19,824 nucleotides of DNA from Basidiobolus heterosporus B8920 (GCA_000697455.1 JNET01030387.1:1-19824), one strand, 5' to 3'. Positions 9,747 through 19,017 are shown, numbered from the stretch's first letter. Translations and numbers: made by a program. The notes: generated by a model not told the origin, from the sequence alone.

Positions 9747-10963
9747 ATGCCAAACCTCATTCGCTTTCAAAGTTTGCTAAGAAAGTATACAGTCCAAAAC
9801 AAAGTACCTCAATTATTCCATAGAAGTCTGGCTTATAGAATTTCAACCATGAATCCCCTTACTGAACAACAACAAAAGGAAAGAGCAGAGGAAGTCGCCT
9901 ATAGCCTAAACCAGGTTGTCGAACGGGTTAAGACTGCTACTCCTGAAAACCAGAACGTAAAATCTTCTGCTAGTTAACGGGATCTTCCTTCTATACGAAC
10001 ATTCAGGTCTCTCTTCTATTTTATATAGGCTCGTTTGGTCGCAGTGAGCAAAATAAAGCCTGCCAGCGATGTTTTGGCCGCATACAATGCTGGTCAGCGT
10101 CATTTTGGTGAGAATTATGTAAGTTTATTAACAACAAACTGAGCACTACACTGATCGGCAGTTTTAACACGGGAGCGTTTTCGTAAGGTTCAAGAGTTAG
10201 TAGAGAAAAGCCAAGAGGTAAAGTAGACTCTAGAGAACATCTTTCAAGTTTGTGTTACTGAAATCGGGTATCTTATAGTTACCTAAAGATATCAACTGGC
10301 ACTTTATTGGGACTTTCCAGAGTAACAAGGCCAAACTACTTGCCGGTATTGTTTTGTAAATGCATGTTGAACTGGAACGATAGATTGACTTGGTATATAG
10401 CTATTCCTAACCTATGGGCTGTTGAGACAATCGACAGCGAGAAAAAGGCTCGACTCCTCAACAAAGCTTGCGAGGATGTCGAGAGAGCCTCGGCGATTCG
10501 GGTTTTCGTACAAGTGAATACTAGCGGTGAAGAAAGTTAGAAAATGAACTCACTTACTAGTCAGTTATCACAGATGCTAATCAGCCGATTCATGTTAGCA
10601 AAAAGTGGAGTAGAACCAAACGAAATTCTCCCACTAGCACGATACATAGTAGAGTCATGTTCAAAGCTTCAACTCAATGGACTTATGACCATTGGTGCGC
10701 CTGATGTTCCCGACAACGCTGTAGAAAATCCGGATTTCAAGGTAGATCATATGCCTTTTGGACTGATTTGCATTGTTGACTAATCGTGTTCCCAGTTACT
10801 ATCTGAATGTCGAGATAAACTGGAGAAGGAGCTCAATCTGTCGGATTTGGAATTGAGTATGGGCATGTCGGGAGATTATGAATTGGCTTTGAAGCAAGGC
10901 TCAAACAACGTTCGGGTTGGAAGTAGCATCTTTGGTGCACGTCCCAAGAAAACCTGCCAATAA
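9747..10963 (+). CDS. PLP homeostasis protein, YggS/PLPBP family
   Basis: Binds pyridoxal 5'-phosphate and helps control free vitamin B6; the family has an alanine-racemase-like barrel without known enzyme activity. The seven exons are 9747-9956, 10029-10118, 10188-10217, 10279-10345, 10401-10535, 10599-10741 and 10796-10963. All introns are GT-AG and 54-72 nt, with branch sites such as GCTAATC and TGACTAATC. The product is 280 residues. The PLP lysine is in AVSKIKP (K78). Other family blocks are [43 protein letters not shown] and [12 protein letters not shown] second in-frame ATG at 9849 would give 246 residues, the usual cytosolic length. The extra first 34 residues are basic and lack acidic residues, like a mitochondrial presequence. 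An AATAAA signal is at 11023-11028. Confidence 0.95.
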
Positions 10964-11512
10964 AGTTCTAACATATCACAATCAAGGTTTTTATTTATAA
11001 ATTGCCATTAGCGATATAATCCAATAAAGCCCCGATTTCAACAGTCACGTTGCGCTTTGAATGCCGCTATTTCCTGTGTTATCGATGGTTCTATGACGTC
11101 TTGTAATAATATCATGTCTTGTCCAATAGGCACCCTTGATCTATGAAGGTGGGCCATATTGTTGGGTTGAGTTGTCTGAAGCACTGAATTCGGATATCAT
11201 GCAGACTTGAGTATAAACATCAGGCCTGTCGAGGAGCCAATGGTAGTTAAACTCCATCCATCATGGAAATCGAGTTGACCAGAAAGCAGCCGTTTCTATA
11301 TCTCGCCCCCTTTCTGGATACATGCGCAATAGCCTATCATCTAAAGAAACTCGTTCACGTTTATGCTTCAGAATATTAGGTATGGTAAGGCTACTATAAA
11401 TGCCGGCAACCGTCCCAGTGTTCTGGACAAGCAAGTTGCTTTGTTTTCTCCTTCTCCGTAGAAGGTTCCCTTTCTTTACTTAATTAACATCTGATCCTTG
11501 TCGTCTGTAGAG
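10964..11512. promoter_or_regulatory. Intergenic region before the phosphate transporter
   Basis: This region holds the 3' end of the PLP-homeostasis gene (AATAAA at 11023-11028) and the promoter of the phosphate transporter. A single CACGTT at 11356-11361 matches a weak Pho4-type E-box half, which would suit a PHO84-like gene, but a single hexamer is poor evidence. A TGTAG just before the ATG at 11513 could be the acceptor of a 5'-UTR intron. No gene is seen. Confidence 0.4.
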
Positions 11513-13193
11513 ATGAGTCGCGAGTGCTCCCCACTCCTGAGGAATGAGTGCCTGGAAGCAAGAAAACAAGTGCTCGATGTGCTGGACGAAACAGAGCTGT
11601 CATGGTACCACCTAAAGGCAGTTTTGGTGTCGGGAATTGGATTCTTTACCGATGCATATGACCTTTTCATTGTTAATCTGGCTGTTCCAATGATTGGTAT
11701 GTCATATTATGACCGATTCGAGGACGGAAAAGTTCCTTCTTCTGTGGACGCACTGATCAAGGGCACAGCAGCGGTGGGAACACTGCTTGGGCAGCTTCTG
11801 TTCGGGGTCCTTGCTGACAGATTGGGTAGAAAGAAGGTAGAGTTTGTGTGTATGTGTATGTGTATGTGTAAATGCCCAAGTGAACAAGAGGCTGACTGGC
11901 CGTTGAAAATCCCCCAGATTTACGGTGTTGAGCTGATGATCATGGTTGTCGGTGCTGTGGGATGTGCGCTCTCATTTAACGCATCTCCTGGTCTCTCCAT
12001 GGTCACTATGCTCTGTTTCTGGCGACTGATTCTTGGATTTGGGATTGGTATGCTTTTCTCTCTTTCTAGCACTGATGAGTAGCATTCAAATTGTTTTGTT
12101 AGGTGGCGATTATCCGGTTTCCGCTGTGATTACAAGTGAGTTTGCACATGCTAAACATCGTGGGAAAATGGTGGCTGCTGTGTTCGCAATGCAAGGACTA
12201 GGAATTCTTTGTGCAGCATTGGTATCGTTACTTGTATTAATGCTGTTCAAGAGTCGCATTCAGGAAGACCCATACACTGTAGATTATGTCTGGCGCTTAA
12301 TCGTGGGCTTTGGAGCAGTCCCTGCCCTATTTACCGTTTATTATCGTATGACTATACCAGAAACACCCAGATTTACGATGGATGTCGAGGGGGATGTTGA
12401 GCGCGCGGCGGCTGATACTTCTAGGTTCACTGGACAAGCTATTCAGTATGCAGATAGTACCGAGGCTTTGGCTCGCGTAATCCCTACCCGTCGAAACATG
12501 CTTGTGGAGTTCCAGGAGTATTTTGGTCAATGGAAAAACTTCAAGGTTCTTTTGGGGTGCTCTCTTGCTTGGTTTTCTCTGGATGTGGCCTTCTATGGCC
12601 TTGGATTGAACACGTCTGTGGTATTAACATCTATTGGGTACTCGGATCAATCCACGCCATATGGTCTGCTCTATAGTTTGGCACTGGGAAATGCTCTAAT
12701 CAGCCTAGTGGGAACGGTGCCGGGATACTGGATCACGGTTCTTCTCATAGACAAGATTGGACGCAAGCCCATCCAAATGGGCGGGTTCTTCATGTTGGCA
12801 ATTATCCTGTTGGTACTGGGCATGGCGTATGAATCGTTGTTCACCAACTCGATCGAATTGTTTATTGGCTTGTATATCGTCGGCCAGTTGTTCTTCAACT
12901 TCGGCCCCAATACCACCACTTTCGTTATACCGAGCGAAGTCTTTCCAACTCGATTTAGATCGACAGGCCACGGCATTTCCGCAGCGTGTGGCAAACTCGG
13001 TGCTATATTGGCAACCACCACGTTCGGGCCGTTGCAAGATCTCGGTGGGAAAGGGAAATTCATACCCAATTTGATGCTGATTTTTTCGTTTTTCATGTTT
13101 CTAGGATTGTTGGCAACTCTTTTAATTCCCGAAACCAAAGACAAATCATTAGAGTCCATCGAGGAAGATAAATCGAAAGAACCCAGTGAATAG
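11513..13193 (+). CDS. PHO84: High-affinity inorganic phosphate:H+ symporter (PHO84-like)
   Basis: Major-facilitator protein of the plasma membrane that imports phosphate with protons. Exons are 11513-11836, 11918-12047 and 12103-13193, with introns of 81 and 55 nt; the product is 514 residues. Shared blocks with yeast Pho84 include GIGFFTDAYDLF in TM1, LADRLGRKK/IYGVELMIM, the GGDYPVSAVITSEFA signature with the key Asp, WFSLDVAFYGLGLN, IDKIGRKPIQ, and the FGPNTTTF...FPTRFRSTGHGISAA block. It is shorter than yeast Pho84 (587), mainly in the central cytosolic loop and both tails. ATG at 11513 is chosen; codons upstream in frame are not ATG. The first intron is a multiple of three and has no in-frame stop. 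An AATAAA signal lies at 13276-13281. PHO84 is the closest family member; true orthology was not tested. Confidence 0.95.
11847..11870 (+). repeat. TGTGTA hexamer microsatellite in intron 1
   Basis: Four perfect TGTGTA units start 10 nt after the 5' splice site of the phosphate transporter's first intron. Confidence 0.9.
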
Positions 13194-13317
13194 TGTTTAT
13201 AAGAGTGAATACATGGCCATGTAAAGTTTCTCATTTATTGTACCTATTAATCAGTACCTGCTCTCCTCGTAAAATAATAAACAAATCAATGTGATAAATA
13301 TCTCCCTGAGTTTGCTC

Positions 13318-13647
13318 TCAAAGTAAACGGTTTCCAGTTTTGTGCACTACTCCCATGTGTGCTTGACGTATACGTAAGTCGTTGAAATACTGGACCTAAA
13401 TGAATACGTTTGTTAGAGGGATTGGCTCTTTCAAAGCTCACTTTAGCTTTCCATTTACCCAACTTGAGGGGCATTTCTCTTCATAGTTCTTCCTCAATTC
13501 AGTTGCTGCTTTGTCTTGCCTCGCACTTTCCTCCTCAGGGTCAATCAATTGTTTGGCGTCTAACAAAGGGAAAAATTCATCACGTGCGAGCCAACAAGCT
13601 TTCCGTTGTTCTCTGTTTAGAGGTTCAAAGGCTCCTTCGGTTGACAT
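13318..13647 (-). CDS. COA6: COA6-like cytochrome c oxidase assembly factor
   Basis: COA6 is a small intermembrane-space CHCH protein that helps copper insertion into Cox2 of complex IV. Exon 1 is 13647-13459 and exon 2 is 13395-13318, with a 63-nt intron (gtaaat...tttag); the product is 88 residues, the family's size. RKACWLARDEFF, EEKCPSSW and, after the splice, VQYFNDLR match the COA6 pattern CW-x-(S/A)RD-x-FF-x-CLD...C-x10-CP-x-SWVKYF. Only the first and fourth cysteines remain (C18 and C59). The second and third positions are L28 and A48. Those two form the inner disulfide in family structures, so only the outer one could form here. The 3' end converges with the phosphate transporter. 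Other COX6B-fold proteins are a less likely identity. Confidence 0.83.
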
Positions 13648-13760
13648 AGTGTAGGGTTTCTCCTAAGTTCTGACATAAATACGTGTGCTAAATGGGCTAT
13701 TTTAATATTCATTGATGAGACAGAATATGGCGTAGATATGATGGGATTTGCATCATTAAA

Positions 13761-14882
13761 TCAAGGTATTTCACCGGTTTTCATCATGATGTGTTCCACC
13801 TCAATGATTTCTATTTCTTCAGTCAAGTAGGAATCATTATTGCCTTCGACTACTTTTCCGATGATGAAGGCAGGCCAGCCCTCCGCTTCTTCGATATCAT
13901 GAATGTACTGTTCAGCTTTGTGTTCTGGAATAGTAACCATCCAGCCGCCTATTCATGGTAAAGCCTGTTCAGTACACCTATTTGTACACTTATTTCTTCC
14001 ATTGGATATCTGGTAAATACCTGCTGTTTCTCCTAGACACCCACTGAGAAGCCCAAAGTTCAGTACAGTCTCGATGGCATAGACTCCCTTGAACATGGGA
14101 AGAGTATGAAATTCTATCGATACATTGGCATCGAGTTTATGGAGCATTCCCTTGGCTTGGTCAAGGATACCTCGTTGGGATACTTTGACAACACCATGCG
14201 TCCCATGTCTGTGTAAAAGCTGTGATGCGACAAGATCGGTACGGACCATGGATAAGGTGGCGGTGCTGAAAAGCTGCATCACTAGATTCCGGTTAAGCGG
14301 CCATTCTAGCGACCATTTTGTATAAGCATCATGCGATCCTACCTTCTTCTTGACTAAGATTGATGTCACACCTCTTCCTCGAACCCTGATCAAAAAGATA
14401 GTCTCTGGCCATCATCACCACCTGTGTTCCCAACGGTTTGGTCAACACTATGACGTCTCCAATAACCGGTTTGATAGGTTTGGTGTCAGATTTTTGGGGG
14501 CATATCTTTCGTGCTTCGAAAAGAAAGCGCTGGGGATCTATTTGGTTACACTGGATATCAATCTTGTGTCAATTAACAGTGTAGGAGTGTATGCATGTAT
14601 GCGTGTATGCGTGTATGCGTGTGTGCAATCATTACCTTGAATAAAGTGTAAAGCTCGATTAAATCATCCCGATTCTCATCCGAAAGCTGCTCAAGTACTG
14701 TGTCAAGTAAAGCATCGCCACTGTCTATTGCCAATGCTTAGGTAATTGAAAAGAAAGGCTACATGACTTGACCTACATCTCCTTACTTCAACGTCCGAAC
14801 GCAGCTCTAAATTCACCTTAGACATACTGCCTTGCCTCATAGAAGCTCCATCTTTATACCCGCAATCTTGGGGGCTTTGCAT
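13761..14882 (-). CDS. Highly diverged selenophosphate synthetase (SelD/SPS) relative, possibly decaying
   Basis: Proposed exons are 14882-14777, 14724-14636, 14529-14343, 14281-14021 and 13948-13761 (about 276 residues); the first exon and start are uncertain. SPS normally makes selenophosphate from selenide and ATP. Matches to eukaryotic SPS follow in order: SDENRDDLIELYTLFK, GDVIVLTKPLGTQV, LSQEEV...SMVRTDLVASQLLHRH, VSIEFHTLP, LGETAGGWMVTIPEHKAEQ, and GWPAFIIGKVVEG...IEIIEV. All joins keep frame with GT-AG sites. The expected N-terminal ATP-binding half (GCGCK or GC-Sec-CK loop, TTDFF, RIAxANxLSD) is not recognisable. The TD-(I/V)-TGFG-(I/L)LGHA block reads KVSQRGILDQA. The GGQTVLNPW segment is missing where the 106-nt third intron lies. 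It is probably not a working synthetase: either a pseudoenzyme under constraint or a young pseudogene. Confidence 0.7.
14587..14626 (-). repeat. Octamer microsatellite in an intron of the SPS-like gene
   Basis: Five 8-bp units of GTGTATGC (plus-strand reading; units two and five each carry one change) fill the 5' part of the 106-nt intron (14635-14530). The repeat begins about 9 nt after the donor site in the minus-strand gene. Confidence 0.88.
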
Positions 14883-15187
14883 TTTTGCATTTTTTTCTTG
14901 CCAATGCTTTGTTTCACTTCGATTGTTTACTAGGTATCTTAGCCAATACGCATTATTCAAAACAAACAACAAGTAGAAACATTGCAAAAACTCATATGTA
15001 GCACCCGGTGAAAAGTTTGACAGGTCACAGTCATAAATAGCTACATCACTAGTAGAATGACGGGCAGCCAGGGTTAAGCGCACCTTTTACTATTCTACAT
15101 TTGGATTGGTTTTATTTGTAATGAATGATGGAGGTCGAATTATGTGCATCAATGGAATGGGGTTGACGGTATACATTCGTTGTTTCT

Positions 15188-16400
15188 CTAAGTCCAAATT
15201 CCAATGATCGACATGCAGACCGCCCCAGCATACATGGCGATGAAATAGGTAATTTTGCGTGACTTCTTTTCTGCTTTAAACTGCGGACTGAACATGAAAT
15301 CCATGGCAATCAGGTTTATTAATGCCATGTAGATCAGAATGCCCCCAGAGATCGCATCAAAGACTCCCTCTACAACCAAGGTGTTGGGGTCATTAGCTTT
15401 ATATGAGTTTCTGATCAGGATACCAATAAATGTACCAAAGGGAGCCATGAAGGCGTAAGCAAGGCCATTCAAGAGGGGTACCATTATTTTGTGAGAATCT
15501 AACTCGCAAATACGTGCACCCAAACCGATTCCTTCGAACATTTGATGAAAGATTAGCGCAGCTAGAAGAGTTTTAAACTGGTCTCCGGTGGTTACCCCTA
15601 GAGTAATGCCAACTGGTACCGAATGTAGCCAAATTCCAAATTCAAGCATGTAGGTTGATAGCTTCCTACGCCTTGAGCTTACACCATCCATCCCCACAGG
15701 AATCTCGCCGTGCGAGTGTACATGTGCGTGTGTGTGCATATCGCTGTCGATTTGATCTTGTGGGTTAGGGAAGTGACTGGCGTGGGTATATTCAACAGTT
15801 TTCTCCTCATTAGTTGAAGATGAATTCTCGGCCATACCGCTCACTAAATACTCAAGAAGCTGGTTCATTAAAGCAGCACACATGGCAATAGCCCCAGCCA
15901 GCGGAGGATACTGATGGAAGAAATCTGATTGACATACATGGGTTAGACTAGCAATAGCTTCAGGCATCATATGAACGAATCTTAAGGTGGTACGTTAACC
16001 CAAATGTTGTAAAGGATCTGATAAGTGAATAATTACCCAGTGGAAATGACAACTCCAGTACCAAAGTGCCTTCCGAGGTTAACTGGAAATGAGTTTACTC
16101 CTATTTTGAATGCTTTAATCAAAATGAATGGCAGAAACACACCGACGACGCTCGTGATTAATACCACCACAGCACCAATGATGTGTTGCTTTAAATCATA
16201 ATCCCCTAGGCTCGTATGCGAGCAATAGTATTCTTTAGTTTGGCCACCATAAATATAGCTACCATCTACAAAGGAACTTTGAGCTCATGTACATAGGATT
16301 CCTAAATGAACAGCGCGTATTTACCTTCTTCGGTGTATTTGGCTGAAGCAAATGGAGCCCAAAGTATGCACCAGGTCACAAATGTCAAGACAATTAGCAT
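15188..16400 (-). CDS. ZIP-family zinc transporter (ZRT1/2-like)
   Basis: Plasma-membrane importer of zinc, perhaps also iron. Exons are 16400-16325, 16265-16037 and 15980-15188, with GT-AG introns of 59 and 56 nt; the product is 365 residues. A cleavable signal peptide covers about residues 1-20 (hydrophobic, ending FASA-KYTEE). TM3 starts TGFVHMMPEA. The cytosolic loop has a His-rich metal-binding run (HTHAHVHSHGE, His at about 184-192). TM4 holds HSVPVGITLGV (H221) and TM5 HQMFEGIGLGARI (H247, E251), the paired metal-site motifs of the family. The final helix ends GIWT, typical for ZIP C-termini. A TATAAAA box lies at 16451-16457 (minus strand), about 51 nt before the ATG. The frame is intact with all key residues. 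Confidence 0.96.
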
Positions 16401-16450
16401 TTTAAGAGTTGAAGGGTAAAAGTTTATGTGCTAGGAGGTCCTCTGACTTA

Positions 16451-16457
16451 TTTTATA
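16451..16457 (-). promoter_or_regulatory. TATA box of the ZIP gene
   Basis: TATAAAA on the minus strand, about 51 nt upstream of the ZIP transporter start codon. No zinc-responsive element of the yeast Zap1 type (ACCTTNAAGGT) was seen close by. Confidence 0.6.
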
Positions 16458-17182
16458 CTAGTGAAGTCCGAAGTAGCGTACTGGTCTATGTCACAATCTC
16501 TCATCGAATAATATGTACAACACTAAAAGCTAATCTAGAATAAGCAAATGCACACACCCTGTGTTATCAGATCCACCTCAATAATTATCAGATACATCAT
16601 TTGTCACAGCAAGAAAGATCAACTCTAGAACAACTGCTACTGAAACCTGTTAGTTCAAGAATGTGGATCAGTCTCAAATCTACCCTGCTAATCTGCCCTA
16701 CTAATCTGCCCTGTTAGTTTAGCCTTGTCATACAAACTGAATATCTGTGTCATCGCCAACGAAAGAGTGCGGACATTTCACCCGAAATATTGCACAACTT
16801 GGCATACTCATCTAGATTCCCTCACCTAGACCCTCATTGGTCTATATTTATACCGATAATTCTGACACTCGGACTAGAAAGTCCATTCATGTTGTCATTG
16901 TCTGTGCTATAAATGCTTAGCCAACATAGCTGACCTGACGCAAACGCATAACCCTAACCATGTGAATTCTGTCAGTATCGTCAATAACGTAAGTATATTG
17001 GTAATTTACATCGATATCAGAATATTCCTGAATAGTGTAATCGAACGCTGCATGTAAATAGAAATAGTCTTTGGTCTACTTTTTATGAGGGATTTGTCTA
17101 GCTAACCACTGACTCACAGGCACAGGCCTTATTCAGAACCAAACTTCTTATTGTATTTCTACCACTTTTTAGAGCGCTTACC
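16458..17182. other. Non-coding upstream region; nothing firm
   Basis: AT-rich sequence upstream of the ZIP gene. It contains one AACCCTAACC telomere-like tract near 16950-16960 and a 13-bp duplication at 16688-16713 (CTAATCTGCCCTA/G). No gene, RNA gene or element could be supported. Confidence 0.5.
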
Positions 17183-17642
17183 ATGACGTCACAGGCCGCT
17201 GATAACTTTGCCCTTGCATTTTCCAAAGAATCCACTCCTCTTAGTAAGCATCAGTTTGGTTACTGCGTACAAGAACCTCCCTCTGCGTAATGAGTAATGG
17301 AACACTGAACAAGATAAATTAAAATCAAACAGGGCAGTTGTACCTTTCAAGGATAAAGGAAAGAGAATTAGAGTTAGTCTGTATCGTTATGTATCAGCTC
17401 AGGTATTCGCCATTGACATGAATTATCGCCGTAGTTAATCCAGGTATGATTGGCTTGAAATTATCCTTATCGATGGCATATCGTTGAATTTAACTAATAT
17501 AAATGAAATTAGGGAATACCCGATAGTTAATATAACTAGACTAAGTTAATCATGGCAATTTTCAGAAGCATCATAATAAAGAGAATGGCAGTCATTTGAA
17601 TCAAACCTTTTCTGGATTAATTATCGACATTCTTCGGTTGTT
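17183..17642 (+). CDS. Candidate small gene of unknown function (weak)
   Basis: An ATG at 17183 opens a short frame (MTSQAADNFALAF...) that meets a good donor, gtaagc, at 17244. A plausible acceptor at 17331-17332 joins it in frame to a basic/acidic stretch (LYLSRIKERELELVCIV). Two further joins (17403-17443 and a second of about 40 nt near 17522-17563) would extend it, but those introns are shorter than any other in the window (54 nt minimum). A stop follows near 17640. No family resemblance is seen. The first two exons are the better part of the model; the rest could be chance in AT-rich DNA. A TGACGTCA octamer overlaps the proposed start. Confidence 0.22.
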
Positions 17643-18016
17643 GTCAATAATCCAGGGATAATAAACATTGTCAACTGATAGCATTTCCTCAAAGGTGAGA
17701 TAACAGGTAGATTGAAAAGCAGATTCAGACCAATGCTACACAGTACTCAAGCGCAATACTCAAGCACAACCACCAAGCGTAATTCAATGCTCAATGTTTA
17801 ATACCAAACTCTGGCATTTCAATGGCATGTGGTAAAATCATTACATGTTCAGTAGAAATCCAATCTGGTTAAACACCGGGCTAAGATATACTACCGACTA
17901 AATATTGTTTAAGGAGAAGGACAATTTAAATCGATTTCGCATAAATGTTGACCAAACTGGGATTTTGGGGACATCCGATAAAAAAGTTTAGGCGAACCTC
18001 TGAGGTTGAAGTCTAT

Positions 18017-18067
18017 GGCTGATATTATGGATTGATATTACGGATTGATGGCACGGATTGATACTAC
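18017..18067 (+). repeat. 13-bp tandem repeat, about 4 copies
   Basis: Unit GGATTGATATTAC at 18029-18041, with variants at 18042-18054 and 18055-18067, and a 12-bp diverged first copy at 18017-18028. Confidence 0.85.
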
Positions 18068-18224
18068 GTAAGCAAACTCATGATTTCTCCGAGGTCCCTT
18101 CACTTTGCCTGATCTGACGGATCAGGTAGACGTTTGTGTAGAGACTAGATGGTGCGGAGCCGAGTCAGATTGGTCCCGCTTCCACGAGGCAGATACAGTC
18201 TGCTGCTGAGGAGTACACTTTGAG

Positions 18225-18260
18225 GAGGTTGGTAGCGAGGTTGGTAGCGAGGTTGATAGC
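18225..18260 (+). repeat. 12-bp tandem repeat, 3 copies
   Basis: Unit GAGGTTGGTAGC at 18225-18236 and 18237-18248, and GAGGTTGATAGC at 18249-18260. Confidence 0.92.
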
Positions 18261-18663
18261 TTCGGATTCTCTAGTGGTGGACCTGCTGTATACTAGCACC
18301 GATTTAAACTTACAATCCGATCTTAAGCCACGGAGTGTTGGGCGATATCCAGAATTTGCTCACCGCAACCAATAGTCTTGAATTGGCTTTAGTTGCAGCA
18401 ATGCACCTACCAATCAATAGTAATCTCCAGCGCAATCTTGGATTCTATGAGGGTGGCTGTGTCAACATCGGACTGGTAATTTCCCTACATAGAAATGTGG
18501 CACTTGGATGTGAGTACAAGCTGGGTCTCGACAGGGAAATGTTTGATAATGACCCTGATCGATAAACGCAGTTCTTTGTCGTGTTGTGTTGTGATCATCA
18601 TAGATCAAGAGGATATAAGTGCTGTCTCGAGTGTTTGGCAAAAGTATCGGTTCGATAATACCC

Positions 18664-18698
18664 GTCTGGCTGTTCGTCTGGCTGTTCCGTCTGGTTGA
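18664..18698 (+). repeat. 12-bp tandem repeat, 2-3 copies
   Basis: Unit GTCTGGCTGTTC at 18664-18675 and 18676-18687, followed by a partial copy (CGTCTGGTTGAT). An 11-bp duplication (CGTCCAAATCT) follows at 18724-18745. Confidence 0.85.
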
Positions 18699-19017
18699 TG
18701 CTACAAAAGGAATCAATGTTGTCCGTCCAAATCTCGTCCAAATCTCTGCTTATCCGCTCAATGGTTACGTAATGGATACGCCCGTGAATCAATTTGGTTA
18801 GAGCTTCACAACAATCTCCAAAGACTCTCTGCATCATCGTAGTGAATATTTCTGGCGAATATTTCTATTGGTTTGATGGCTGGCATACGAATTGAATAAT
18901 GCTCGCTAAATGCGGCTCAATTGAATCTATCATAGGATAGGGCTCTCCTGTTGATTGGTAGATGGGTGGAAATCCCCATTTGATCAACTATGGTTTGTTG
19001 GTCGCATGGAACAGTGA

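Larger units (their letters stand above)
17643..19017. other. Long non-coding region upstream of glycogen phosphorylase
   Basis: This stretch has several short tandem duplications, listed separately, and scattered short open frames with no recognisable family features and partly repetitive sequence. No tRNA, rRNA or transposon end was seen. The right part must contain the glycogen phosphorylase promoter. Confidence 0.5.

Noticed and set aside
11356-11361. CACGTT as a Pho4 site for the phosphate transporter
   Set aside because: It is a single weak E-box match about 150 nt upstream, too common to call as a site; mentioned only as a hint.
14587-14626. CRISPR-like or other functional array
   Set aside because: It is a simple octamer microsatellite with no spacers, inside an intron.
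14703-15083. Longer upstream open frame possibly carrying the SPS N-terminal domain
   Set aside because: A faint DVAIYDCD stretch resembles part of SelD, but the GCxCK loop, TTDFF and RIAxAN motifs are absent and the order does not fit, so it was left out of the gene model.
17184-17191. TGACGTCA palindrome as a CREB/ATF regulatory site
   Set aside because: An exact octamer match, but it is isolated, about 1.9 kb from the nearest confident gene in its direction, and overlaps a doubtful start codon.
18335-18837. Overlapping short open frames on both strands in the spacer before glycogen phosphorylase
   Set aside because: They overlap each other in opposite directions, include the 12-bp tandem repeat, and show no domain-like sequence.
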